Positions 40,244 through 48,443 of a stretch of DNA of 64,000 nt are shown piece after piece. The notes under the pieces are model-generated. The model saw nothing but the letters and a program-made list of their open reading frames with translations, was not told the origin of the DNA and searched no databases. This stretch comes from Paraburkholderia ultramafica (GTDB lineage Bacteria > Pseudomonadota > Gammaproteobacteria > Burkholderiales > Burkholderiaceae): NCBI RefSeq assembly GCF_902859915.1, contig NZ_CADIKK010000006.1, positions 124,001 to 188,000 on the forward strand. The letters run 5' to 3'. Position 1 is the first letter of the stretch; each line of letters begins with the position of its first letter. Position numbers and translations under genes: made by a program.

Positions 40244-40339
40244 CTTTGTCGGAGCGCACCTGTGCCGATCGGACTAGGGAGTGGCGCAACGCGCGGCCAC
40301 GGACGATACTCTCGACAGCAGCCATTTCGAGGTGAATCA

Positions 40340-40714
40340 ATGCGTGGACTTTTGATGATCGGCGCCGCTGTGCTTCTCACGGGATGCGTCAGCTCGCCGA
40401 GCCTGAGCGGAACGAGGGGCGCACCGTCGTTCGAGTCATTGCAGCAGATGTGCACGGCGCAGACGGTCGACTACGGCAAGGACGCGCAAGGCGTGTACGA
40501 GGTGTTGTTCGACGCTTACGTGGCGAACCGGCGTGGCCGGTTGTCGAACGAGGATTTCTGCGCGTTCCAGGCGTCGATCGCCCAGCGCCATGCGAGCGAG
40601 GGCGTGAGCACCGATCCGCATATGCGCAATCAGTGGGTTGAGTTCTTCACCACTCAACGGACCAAGGCGTTGAGCTGGCGCGCGGCCGTCGATCCGACCT
40701 TGCGCAGCGGCTGA
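40340..40714 (+). CDS. Small predicted lipoprotein of unknown function
   Basis: The 124-residue protein begins 'MRGLLMIGAAVLLTGCVSS', a lipoprotein signal peptide with lipobox LTGC, so Cys16 would be lipidated. The mature part has no family I recognise; two cysteines ('QQMCTAQ' and 'NEDFCAFQ') might form a disulfide. An AGGTG sequence precedes the ATG. Divergent from glpD. The Ser17-Ser18 after the cysteine suggests outer-membrane sorting by the +2 rule. Function unknown. Confidence 0.7.
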   Translation: MRGLLMIGAAVLLTGCVSSPSLSGTRGAPSFESLQQMCTAQTVDYGKDAQGVYEVLFDAYVANRRGRLSNEDFCAFQASIAQRHASEGVSTDPHMRNQWVEFFTTQRTKALSWRAAVDPTLRSG

Positions 40715-40797
40715 ACGGGGCGTTCGCTGCTTCTTTCTCTTTCTGACAGTCTGCCCGCGTTGGCTGCCGTGCCAGCCGGGCTGAATGGCTCGCTCGG

Positions 40798-41466
40798 TCA
40801 GCCGCGCTGCGGCAGCGCTCCACGCCACAACATGCGGCGGATTTGCGCGAACACGGCTTCGCGGGTCGGCGCGTGATTGGCGTTTGCGGCGTCGTCGACG
40901 GTGGCGGACTGCTGCGCCTCGGGCAGCGGCAACTGGTTGGCGAGCGCCAGCATCGTGAAGCCGTGCAGACTCGCCCAGTACGCATAGCCGATCAACTGCG
41001 GATCGCCCTCCAGAATGCCGGCCGCGACGAGCCGTTCGAAGTGCGCGCCGAGCAGGCGCCACGCGCGTTGCGAGGCGGCCGCGAGCTCCGGATAACCGGC
41101 TTGCTGCGGCGTCTGATCGAACATCAAACGATAGGCGTGCGGTTCGTCGAGCGCGAACGCCACGTAGGCCTCGCTGACCACCGAGTGATCGGTCGCAGGG
41201 GCGTTTTGCGCGGCTGCTTCGAGGCGCGCCGCGAAGCGGTTGAACGCGGCGGCACGGACCATCGCGAGGATTTCTTCCTTGTCGCGGAAGTAGCGGTACG
41301 GCGTCATCGCGCTGCAACCCAGCTCTTTCGCCAGTTCGCGCATCGTCACGCCTTGGGCGCCGCGCGTCGCGAACGCGTTCTCGGCCACGCGGCGCATGGC
41401 TTCGCGGAATTGCTGGATGTCGTCGGAGGAGAGCGTCTTGGGCATGCGCGAGGGCTGAAGATCCAT
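40798..41466 (-). CDS. TetR family transcriptional regulator
   Basis: The 222-residue protein has a TetR N-terminal helix-turn-helix, 'FATRGAQGVTMRELAKELGCSAMTPYRYFRDKEEIL', and an all-helical C-terminal ligand domain of the WHG type ('EPHAYRLMFDQTP'). Targets and ligand are unknown. The start at 41466 lies seven bases from a palindrome that probably is its own operator; an ATG at 41445 (MPKTLSS) is an alternative start. No neighbour is an obvious target such as an efflux pump. Confidence 0.9.
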   Translation of the reverse strand: MDLQPSRMPKTLSSDDIQQFREAMRRVAENAFATRGAQGVTMRELAKELGCSAMTPYRYFRDKEEILAMVRAAAFNRFAARLEAAAQNAPATDHSVVSEAYVAFALDEPHAYRLMFDQTPQQAGYPELAAASQRAWRLLGAHFERLVAAGILEGDPQLIGYAYWASLHGFTMLALANQLPLPEAQQSATVDDAANANHAPTREAVFAQIRRMLWRGALPQRG

Positions 41467-41473
41467 CGCGTCA

Positions 41474-41488
41474 ATTTACTGTGTAAAT
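41474..41488. promoter_or_regulatory. Palindrome upstream of the TetR gene, probable operator
   Basis: ATTTAC-TGT-GTAAAT is a 15-bp palindrome seven bases ahead of the TetR start, the usual place for an autoregulatory site. Confidence 0.6.
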
Positions 41489-41647
41489 GAGTTGGGCACA
41501 ACAAAACGGCCGCCTGGGTGGCAGCGTGCTTTTCATGCGAAGAAAAATCAACAGAGCGAGGGTGCGCACGCACTGAGCGCGACGCACCCCGCCGTCATCG
41601 CAAGGCCGGACGTCGACTGCAAAAAACAGCGACAAACCCTGATGACA

Positions 41648-41845
41648 CTAGGAAAAACGCTTGATAGCCCGCAGCGCGTTGTCGCCGGTTTCCGTCACAC
41701 GCCATTGTTCGTTGCCCGACGCGAGACGTTCGAGTTCTACCAACTGCCGTTCCAACAGCGCGTCGAGTTCTTGTCGGCCCATATCGACTTGATTGGGGGC
41801 GTCCTTGACGAGTAACAACGTGGCGAATTCATGCGGACTCAGCAT
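41648..41845 (-). CDS. Small hypothetical protein
   Basis: The 65-residue protein begins MLSPHEFATLLLVKDAPNQ and is rich in leucine and charged residues, with 'RQELDALLERQLVELERL' suggesting a helix and 'WRVTETGDNALRAIKRF' at the end, which looks like the last wing of a winged-helix domain. I chose the ATG at 41845 because GGAGA precedes it at good spacing. A longer frame is open to 41983. It may be a small DNA-binding protein; that is inference from pattern only. Confidence 0.6.
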   Translation of the reverse strand: MLSPHEFATLLLVKDAPNQVDMGRQELDALLERQLVELERLASGNEQWRVTETGDNALRAIKRFS

Positions 41846-42153
41846 CGTTCTCTCCATGTCAAGCAAACGCGGACGGCCTTGCCGGCGACTGGCCAGATGC
41901 CAGTGAAGTCCGCTAGAAGGATCAGGCGGGAAGTACGGCTCACACGACATATTCACACGACCGGCGCTACGCAGAATGCGCAATGAACGCCGGGGAACTG
42001 GAGTGTAGTCAACCGCACGTTAAACACCAAATGCGCCCCTCTAAATATTCCGTTTGACAATCGGACACCGAAGCGGCGGTTTGGAGCCGCCGCCTGATCC
42101 TTGATTTCACTTGAAGTTTCGCGTGCGCTGCAGCATGGCGGAGAATGCCTGGT

Positions 42154-42933
42154 CTAGCCGGCGATATACACCTGGCAGTTGGCGGCGGCGAGCGTTTCGA
42201 CCATGTCGGCGGGCGGGGCGGCGTCGGTGAAAAGCGCGTCGATCTGATTGAGATGACCTTGGCGAACCAGCGCCGGGCGGCCGAATTTCGAATTGTCGGC
42301 GGCGAGGAACACGGTGCGCGCGTGCTCGATGATCGCCTCGGCCACGCGCACTTCGCGGGTGTCGAAATCGCGCAGCGTGCCGTCCGTTTCAATGCTCGAC
42401 GTGCCGATGATCGCGAAGTCCACCTTGAACTGGCGGATGAAATCGATCGCCAGTTCGCCGACGATCCCCTTGTCCCACGGCCGCACGATGCCGCCCGTCA
42501 CCAGCACTTCGCAATCCGGATAGCCGCTCATCATGCTGGCGACGTTCAGATTGTTGGTGATCACGCGCAGCCCGCGGTGCCGGTTGAGCGCGCGCGCGAC
42601 TTCTTCGGTGGTCGTGCCGAGGTTGATGAACAGCGAGGCCTGATCGGGAATGTGAGTGGCCACTAGCGCCGCGATGCGCCGCTTCTCGTCATGGAACATG
42701 CGCTGACGCGCGGTGTACGAGACGTTCTCGGAACTGGTCGGCAGGCTGGCGCCGCCGTGATAGCGGCGCAGCAGGTTCATGTCGGCGAGCCAGTTGACGT
42801 CGCGGCGGATCGTCTGCGGCGTCACGTCGAAGTGGGCCGCGAGGTCGTCCACGGTCACGAAGCCGTCGCGTTGCACCCATTCCAGCAATTCCTGTTGCCG
42901 GGCGTTGAGAGTGAGGCGGGGGTCTCGGGTCAT
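42154..42933 (-). CDS. glpR: DeoR family regulator, probable GlpR
   Basis: The 259-residue protein has the DeoR N-terminal helix-turn-helix ('RQQELLEWVQRDGFVTVDDLAAHFDVTPQTIRRDVNWL') and the sugar-phosphate sensor domain ('LFINLGTTTEEVARAL', 'FAIIGTSSIETDGTLRDFD'). Within the family it fits GlpR, the glycerol-3-phosphate-responsive repressor. Its likely targets, glpD-glpK, lie 2-6 kb away and have TTCG-type operator repeats. Confidence 0.85.
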   Translation of the reverse strand: MTRDPRLTLNARQQELLEWVQRDGFVTVDDLAAHFDVTPQTIRRDVNWLADMNLLRRYHGGASLPTSSENVSYTARQRMFHDEKRRIAALVATHIPDQASLFINLGTTTEEVARALNRHRGLRVITNNLNVASMMSGYPDCEVLVTGGIVRPWDKGIVGELAIDFIRQFKVDFAIIGTSSIETDGTLRDFDTREVRVAEAIIEHARTVFLAADNSKFGRPALVRQGHLNQIDALFTDAAPPADMVETLAAANCQVYIAG

Positions 42934-43261
42934 GTGTCTCGGGTCATGGGATTTGTCTCGGCGCTGGCCGCGCCCGGCGCGATGCGCGGGACTGGAAACC
43001 GGGTCAGGCGTGAGCGGGTTGAGGGTATTGTAAGACCATCGGACCCCTTGTCTGCCAACTCATCCGACATGCGTAACCCGTGGGACGGCAATCAGAAGAT
43101 CCATTCAGGTGATTTGCGCATTTATTCATTTGATAAATGAATTTGTTTTTTGGGCCGGTTCGCGCTGCAATCCAGGGTTCCGCGGTTGACCCGCGCTTAC
43201 ATGTTTCCCATGGTGTCCGGCGTCTTGCTCGAGCCGGACCGCGCTATCGAGAGTGTTCGAC
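42934..43261. other. Intergenic region between glpR and ggt
   Basis: The two genes are divergent, so both promoters lie here. The only structured element I see is the AT-rich palindrome at 43124-43142. No gene is evident. Confidence 0.5.
43124..43142. promoter_or_regulatory. AT-rich palindrome upstream of ggt
   Basis: ATTCATTT-GAT-AAATGAAT has perfect eight-base arms, in an AT-rich spot of otherwise GC-rich sequence, about 120 bases before ggt. It is a candidate operator for an unknown regulator. Confidence 0.45.
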
Positions 43262-44899
43262 ATGACTGGCTTCAACTGGCAAAACCCCTACCCGACGCCG
43301 CGTCTGCCTGTATTCGCGCGCAACATCGTTTCGACTTCACATCCGCTCGCCGCGCAAGCCGGGCTGCGCATGCTGTGGAAGGGCGGCAATGCCGTCGATG
43401 CAGCGATCGCAGCGGCGGCCGCCATCACGGTGGTCGAACCGGTGTCGTGCGGCCTTGGCGGCGACGCGTTCGCGCTGGTGTGGGACGGCAAGAAGCTGCA
43501 TGGCCTGAACGCGTCGGGCGTATCGCCGGCGGCGTGGAACGTCGACTACTTCAAGCGCAAATACGGCGAGGAAAACGGCCTCGCGAAGCAGCCCAAGCGT
43601 GGCTGGGATGCGGTGACGGTGCCTGGCGTGATCGCCGGCTGGGAAGCGCTGCATCAGAAATTCGGCTCGCTGCCGTTTGCCGACCTGATGGAGCCGGCGA
43701 TCGAGATCGCCGAGCGCGGTCATGCGGTGGCGAGCATCGTTGCCTACAAGTGGGCGGCGGCCGTGCCGGAGTTGAAGGACCTGCCGGGCTTCGCGCAAAC
43801 CTTCATGCCGCGCGGCCGCGCGCCGCAAGTGAGTGAACTGGTGCGCTTTCCCGGCCACGCGAAGACGCTGCGCAAGCTCGCCGAGCAAGGTCCGCGTGCG
43901 TACTACGAAGGCGAGATTGCCGAGCGGATTGCCGCGTTTGCACGTGAAGGCGGCGCCGCGCTGACGCTCGACGATCTGCGCAATTACCGCGCTGACTGGG
44001 TCGAGCCGATCGGCAAGGATTATCGCGGCTACACCGTGCATGAGATTCCGCCAAACGGCCAGGGCATTGCGGCGCTGATCGCGCTGGGCATCCTCGAAAA
44101 ATTCGATGTGAAGGGGCTGGCGGTCGACAGCGTCGAGTCGCAGCATCTGCAGATCGAAGCGATGAAGCTGGCGTTCGCCGATGCCTACCGCTACGTCGCC
44201 GATCCGCGCTCGATGGAAGTCACGCCCGAGCAGATGCTCGACGACGCGTACCTCACGTCGCGCGCGAAGCTGATCGATCACAAGCGCGCGACGCAGTTCG
44301 ACTTCGGCATGCCGAAGGCCGGCGGCACCATCTACATGTCGGTGGCGGACGAGCGCGGCATGATGGTGAGCTTCATCCAGTCGAACTACATGGGCTTCGG
44401 CTCGGGCATCGTGGTGCCGGACAGCGGCATCGCGATGCAGAACCGCGGCTGCGGCTTCTCGATGGACCCGAAGTCGCCGAACGTGGTGGAAGGCGGCAAG
44501 CGGCCGTTCCACACGATCATCCCGTCGTTCCTCACGCAGCAGGTGAACGGCCAGCAGGAAGCGGTGATGAGCTTCGGCGTGATGGGCGGCGACATGCAGC
44601 CGCAAGGTCATCTGCAATCGGTCGTGCGGATGCTCGACTACGGCCAGCAGCCGCAGGCCGCGTGCGATGCGCCGCGCTGGAAGGTCAACCGCGACTTCAC
44701 GATCGACATCGAAGCGACGCTCAATCCGAACACCGCCGAGGCGTTGCAGAAGCTGGGCCACACGATCAAGTCGGTCGACGATCCGTACATGGACTTCGGC
44801 TCTGGCCAGTACATCTGGAAGCTCGATCGCAACGAACCGGAGCGCGGCTATGTGGCGGCAAGCGACAGCCGCCGCGATGGCCTGGCCGCCGGGTTCTAA
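43262..44899 (+). CDS. ggt: Gamma-glutamyltransferase
   Basis: The protein has about 545 residues and is made as a precursor that cuts itself. 'RLPVFARNIVSTSHPLAAQAGLRMLWKGGNAVDAAIAA' type residues (notably GGNAVDAAIA) open the large subunit, and 'KAGGTIYMSVADERGMMVSFIQSNY' contains the threonine that becomes the small-subunit nucleophile. 'GSGIVVPDSGIAMQNRG' is also conserved. I see no clear signal peptide, so it may be a cytoplasmic GGT-like enzyme. A GTG three codons upstream is an alternative start. It stands before an MFS transporter on the same strand. Confidence 0.93.
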   Translation: MTGFNWQNPYPTPRLPVFARNIVSTSHPLAAQAGLRMLWKGGNAVDAAIAAAAAITVVEPVSCGLGGDAFALVWDGKKLHGLNASGVSPAAWNVDYFKRKYGEENGLAKQPKRGWDAVTVPGVIAGWEALHQKFGSLPFADLMEPAIEIAERGHAVASIVAYKWAAAVPELKDLPGFAQTFMPRGRAPQVSELVRFPGHAKTLRKLAEQGPRAYYEGEIAERIAAFAREGGAALTLDDLRNYRADWVEPIGKDYRGYTVHEIPPNGQGIAALIALGILEKFDVKGLAVDSVESQHLQIEAMKLAFADAYRYVADPRSMEVTPEQMLDDAYLTSRAKLIDHKRATQFDFGMPKAGGTIYMSVADERGMMVSFIQSNYMGFGSGIVVPDSGIAMQNRGCGFSMDPKSPNVVEGGKRPFHTIIPSFLTQQVNGQQEAVMSFGVMGGDMQPQGHLQSVVRMLDYGQQPQAACDAPRWKVNRDFTIDIEATLNPNTAEALQKLGHTIKSVDDPYMDFGSGQYIWKLDRNEPERGYVAASDSRRDGLAAGF

Positions 44900-45199
44900 C
44901 TCATTCAGCCACGTGATGCGAAGCGCCGCCGGGGCTGTCGCTGCCGCTTCTGGCAACGCCCCGGCGGCGCTTCGCTGAGCTGGGCTCGCCGGGGCAGCGG
45001 GCACTGCGTGTCGCGTGGTTCGCACTTCATTGCGCGGTGGTCATAGCGGGGGAAGTGCGTGCAAGCCGATGGGCCTGCGCGTGAGCGCCGGCATTGCGCG
45101 AAATCAGCCACATGGGGCGCCAGTGGCGCTTCACAAACAGCGGGTACACCCAGGCATCGGGCGTCAAACCAGGCATCCAATAAGGCAGCAGGAGAGATC
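44900..45199. other. Intergenic region between ggt and MFS gene
   Basis: Apart from the long hairpin at 44920-44973 I see nothing coding. AGGAGAG at 45190-45196 serves the MFS start. Confidence 0.5.
44920..44973. repeat. Perfect 16-bp stem-loop after ggt
   Basis: GAAGCGCCGCCGGGGC at 44920-44935 and its exact complement at 44958-44973 flank a 22-base loop. There is no T run, so it may be an RNA-stabilising hairpin or a non-classical terminator. Confidence 0.55.
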
Positions 45200-46564
45200 A
45201 TGCACACCCCCGCGTCGCCATCCGCGACAGCATCCCCTCATGCGTCGTCCGCACCGCTTTCCAAAGCGATGGTGCGGCGGATCGTGTTTTCGTCATCGGT
45301 CGGCAATGCGCTCGAGTGGTTCGACTTTCTGGTCTACGGCTACTTCGCGACCATCATCGCCAAACAGTTTTTCCCGATGCAGGACGAGTGGCTCTCGACG
45401 CTGCTCACCATCGCCACCTTCGGCATCTCGTTCCTGATGCGCCCGCTGGGCGCCATCGTGCTCGGCATCTACGGCGACCGCAAGGGCCGCAAGGCGGCGC
45501 TCACGCTCGCGATCGCACTGATGATGGTCGGCACCTTCACGATGGCCGTGATGCCGCCGTATGCGTCGATCGGCATTGCGGCGCCGTTGCTGATCCTGCT
45601 CGCGCGACTCGTGCAAGGCTTCGCGGTGGGCGGCGAGTTCGGCAGCGCGACCGCCTTCATGGTCGAGCACAGCGCGTCGCGCCGCGGCTATTACGCGAGC
45701 TGGCAGTTCGCGAGCCAGGGGCTGGCGGCGATCATCGCCGCAGCCTTCGGCTCGCTGCTGACCGCATGGATGCCGCCCGAGCAGCTCAATAGCTGGGGCT
45801 GGCGCCTGCCGTTCGTGTTCGGATTGCTGGTCGGGCCGGTGGGCTTCTACATCCGCTCGCATCTCGACGAGACGCCGGAGTTCCTCGAAATGCGCAAAGC
45901 GCGCGAGGCGGCCGGCGAGCGCAACAGCGCGAGCGAAGAGAAGGGCGCGTCGTTCGCCAACCAGTGGGTCAACCTGCTGCTCGCGATCGGCATCGTTGCG
46001 CAGTCGACGGTCGGCGTGTACGTGCTGCAACTCTACATGCCGATGTACGCGGTCAAGCAGTTGCACATGCCGGCGGCCGCGTCGTTCGGCGTGGTGGTGC
46101 TCAACGGCGGACTGCAGTTTCTGCTGTCGCCGGTGATGGGCGCATTGTCCGACCGCATCGGCCGGATTCGCATCATGCTGACTACGTCGATCCTGATGGG
46201 CTCGCTGATCTATCCTATGTTCGCGTGGCTGCAGTCGCATCCGACGGTCGGCTGGCTGTTGGTGCTGCAAGGCACGGCGGGTATCTTCAAGGCCGCTTAC
46301 TCCGGACCGATGCCCTCGCTGATGTCGGAGATCTTTCCGACCCAGGTGCGCTCGACCGGTCTTTCAATTGGTTACAGCATCGGCGTGACGATCTTCGGCG
46401 GCTTCGCGCCGACGATCGTCGAGACCTTCATTCATTTGACCGGCGACAAGCTTGCGCCAAGTTACTACGTGCTGATCGCCGCGGTGCTGTCGGGCGTATC
46501 GCTGATCATCGTGGCCCGGCGCATGCGCCGCGTGACTCGGGTGCCCAGCGTTCAGCCCGCCTGA
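45200..46564 (+). CDS. MFS metabolite:proton symporter (ProP/ShiA/KgtP-like)
   Basis: The 454-residue protein has about 12 membrane segments and the metabolite-H+ symporter signature: 'IVFSSSVGNALEWFDFLVYGYFATIIAKQFFP' style opening (key GNALEWFDFLVYG) and 'GIYGDRKGRKAALTLAIALMM' with the cytoplasmic DRKGRK loop, then 'RLVQGFAVGGEFGSAT'. Substrates of this family are organic acids or osmolytes; which one is not clear here. AGGAGAG precedes the ATG at 45200. It follows ggt on the same strand, so uptake of a gamma-glutamyl product or dicarboxylate is imaginable but unproved. Confidence 0.92.
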   Translation: MHTPASPSATASPHASSAPLSKAMVRRIVFSSSVGNALEWFDFLVYGYFATIIAKQFFPMQDEWLSTLLTIATFGISFLMRPLGAIVLGIYGDRKGRKAALTLAIALMMVGTFTMAVMPPYASIGIAAPLLILLARLVQGFAVGGEFGSATAFMVEHSASRRGYYASWQFASQGLAAIIAAAFGSLLTAWMPPEQLNSWGWRLPFVFGLLVGPVGFYIRSHLDETPEFLEMRKAREAAGERNSASEEKGASFANQWVNLLLAIGIVAQSTVGVYVLQLYMPMYAVKQLHMPAAASFGVVVLNGGLQFLLSPVMGALSDRIGRIRIMLTTSILMGSLIYPMFAWLQSHPTVGWLLVLQGTAGIFKAAYSGPMPSLMSEIFPTQVRSTGLSIGYSIGVTIFGGFAPTIVETFIHLTGDKLAPSYYVLIAAVLSGVSLIIVARRMRRVTRVPSVQPA

Positions 46565-46911
46565 GCGCAGGCTGTCGCGGCGCTTGCGGGCGCCGCCGCC
46601 GGCCTTGTCAGACCTGACGCGCAGGGCTTGATGCCCAGCTTAAAGCCAGCTCTTCGAGCTGGCTTTTTTTACGCCTCGCGCACGATATTTTTCTGCGGCC
46701 GAAGGTTTCGACTACCCTTGAACTGGAACTGCGGGCGACCGGCATGGTCTGTGCCGGGTTGCCTGCAGAGTTGGGAAACACCGGCTAAGATGCAGATACA
46801 AGGGGTTAACTCTAATTCAAGGCGCTGTATCCGACACGGCGAATCGCCACGGCGAGTGCGGGCGGTTGCGAGCATGTTGACGAGTCGATATAGCATTCGG
46901 AGCAAGACACG
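46565..46911. other. Intergenic region between MFS gene and ferritin-like gene
   Basis: It contains the MFS terminator at 46642-46670 and then about 240 bases of less GC-rich sequence that should include the promoter of the next gene. I see no coding frame that looks real. Confidence 0.5.
46642..46670 (+). terminator. Terminator of the MFS gene
   Basis: AAAGCCAGCTC and GAGCTGGCTTT form a perfect 11-bp stem with a TTC loop and T7 tail. Confidence 0.85.
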
Positions 46912-47739
46912 ATGCACACCGAGCTGAACCATGTCATGCCCTGGCGGATCGAGGACATCGACCTCACCCGCATTGATCGGCAGAAGGCCGTCGCTAACGA
47001 AGATCTGCTGTTGCTATTGTGCGCGGCTTCGTTTATTGAAAGCGGCACTGATGTTTACACCAGCAATCTGAGCACGTTTTTCAACGGCGATCCTGAAGTC
47101 TCGGCCTGGCTCAACAACGAGTGGGAGCCGGAAGAAATGCAGCATGGCCGCGCGCTCAAAACGTATGTCGCCTACGTGTGGCCCGAATTCGACTGGGACA
47201 CCGCGTTCCGTCATTTCATGGACGAGTATTCGCTGACCTGCTCGGTCGAAGATTTCGAAAAGACCCGCGCGCTTGAAATGGTCGCGCGCTGCGTGGTGGA
47301 AACCGGCACGGCAACGTTGTATCGCGCGATCGGCGAATGTTCGGACGAACCGGTGCTCAAGCAGATCACCGACAACATCCGCACCGACGAAGTCCGTCAC
47401 TACAAGCACTTCTTCAAGTTCTTCAAGAAGTACAACAAGATCGAAGGCAACGGCCGTCTCGCCGTACTCGGCGCGTTGATGCGTCGCGTGATGGAGATCA
47501 AGAACGAAGATTCGGAGATTGCGTTGCGCCACGTGTTCGCAATTCGCTATCCGGAGCGCGTGCACGATTCGGCTTATAACCGGGACCGCGCGGCGCGTAT
47601 CAATACGCTGGTGCGGCGCAACCTGTCCGCCGACATGTGCGTGAAGATGCTGCTCAAGCCGCTCGATCTGCCGGCGAAGATTCAGCCGGGCGTGCACTAT
47701 CCGCTCGCGAAGATCACGCAGCATGTGTTCTTTCGCTGA
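46912..47739 (+). CDS. Ferritin-like diiron protein of unknown substrate
   Basis: The 275-residue protein is mostly helical and has a diiron ligand pattern: an early glutamate in 'AASFIESGTDVY', E-E-x2-H in 'EWEPEEMQHGRAL', a glutamate in 'ARCVVETGTATLY' and D-E-x2-H in 'NIRTDEVRHYKHFF'. This spacing matches ferritin-like carboxylate-bridged diiron proteins such as acyl-ACP desaturases or N-oxygenases. No signal peptide. The substrate cannot be told. It is a single gene with its own terminator downstream. Confidence 0.8.
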   Translation: MHTELNHVMPWRIEDIDLTRIDRQKAVANEDLLLLLCAASFIESGTDVYTSNLSTFFNGDPEVSAWLNNEWEPEEMQHGRALKTYVAYVWPEFDWDTAFRHFMDEYSLTCSVEDFEKTRALEMVARCVVETGTATLYRAIGECSDEPVLKQITDNIRTDEVRHYKHFFKFFKKYNKIEGNGRLAVLGALMRRVMEIKNEDSEIALRHVFAIRYPERVHDSAYNRDRAARINTLVRRNLSADMCVKMLLKPLDLPAKIQPGVHYPLAKITQHVFFR

Positions 47740-47792
47740 ACCTGCGGCGTAACGCGTGCGTAACCCCTGCGTAACCACGCAACGACACGACG

Positions 47793-47825
47793 AAGAATGG
47801 CCTGCAATGCGGGTCATTCTTTTTT
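47793..47825 (+). terminator. Terminator of the ferritin-like gene
   Basis: AAGAATG at 47793-47799 pairs with CATTCTT at 47815-47821 and runs into a T6 tract. Confidence 0.7.
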
Positions 47826-47869
47826 CGAGGCATGATTGAGGCTTGTCCACTTTCAACCGGGGCTACAGC

Positions 47870-48394
47870 ATGAGCGATTCTTCCGCGCCCGCACGTCCGC
47901 TCGAACAGAACGTGTTCGACGAATGGCCCGATGCCGTGCGCGCGTTGTTCGACGGTTCGTCGCTGGCGAGCAAGACGGGGTTCACCGCGTCTTTGCTGAG
48001 CGTCGATGCGAATGGCCATGTGCGTACGTCGCTGCTCAGTGTCGGCGAGTTGTACGCGCCTGACTCGCGCACGTTGTGCATCGCGTTGTGGCCGCAAGCG
48101 AGGGCGACGCGCGCGATTGCGCAAAGCGGACGCGCCGCGCTCAGCTTCGTTTGCGATGCAGCGTTCTATCAGGTGCAGTTGCTTGTCACGCCGCTAGCCG
48201 GTGTTGCCGGCGACGACAGCGGGCTGGTCTATCTGATCGGCTCGATCGATACAGCCGAGGCGCAGAGCGTGCGTTATGCGCGCCTGACAAGCGGCATTAC
48301 GTTCGAACTGGAAGGGGAGGGAAGTGTGGTGCTCGACCGGTGGGAACGGCAGATCGAGCACCTGAAGCAAGCCGCCGCCGCGGCCAGCCGTTAG
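47870..48394 (+). CDS. Pyridoxamine 5'-phosphate oxidase family protein
   Basis: The protein has about 174 residues and the split-barrel flavin-binding fold: 'GFTASLLSVDANGHVRTSLLSVGELYAPDSRTLCIALWPQARATRAIAQSGRAAL' region is typical (key parts GHVRTSLLSVGE and ATRAIAQSGRAAL). These proteins bind FMN, F420 or haem; true PdxH residues are not evident, so the reaction is unknown. I favour the ATG at 47870 (MSDSSAPA); a TTG at 47843 is in frame. Confidence 0.75.
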   Translation: MSDSSAPARPLEQNVFDEWPDAVRALFDGSSLASKTGFTASLLSVDANGHVRTSLLSVGELYAPDSRTLCIALWPQARATRAIAQSGRAALSFVCDAAFYQVQLLVTPLAGVAGDDSGLVYLIGSIDTAEAQSVRYARLTSGITFELEGEGSVVLDRWERQIEHLKQAAAAASR

Positions 48395-48443
48395 TGAGTC
48401 CAACGACAAGGGACGACGGCCGGCGGGTCGGCAGCCTCGAAGC

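Noticed and set aside
45059..45199. Longer MFS start with about 47 extra residues
   Set aside because: The added part lacks family features, whereas ATG 45200 has AGGAGAG just upstream.
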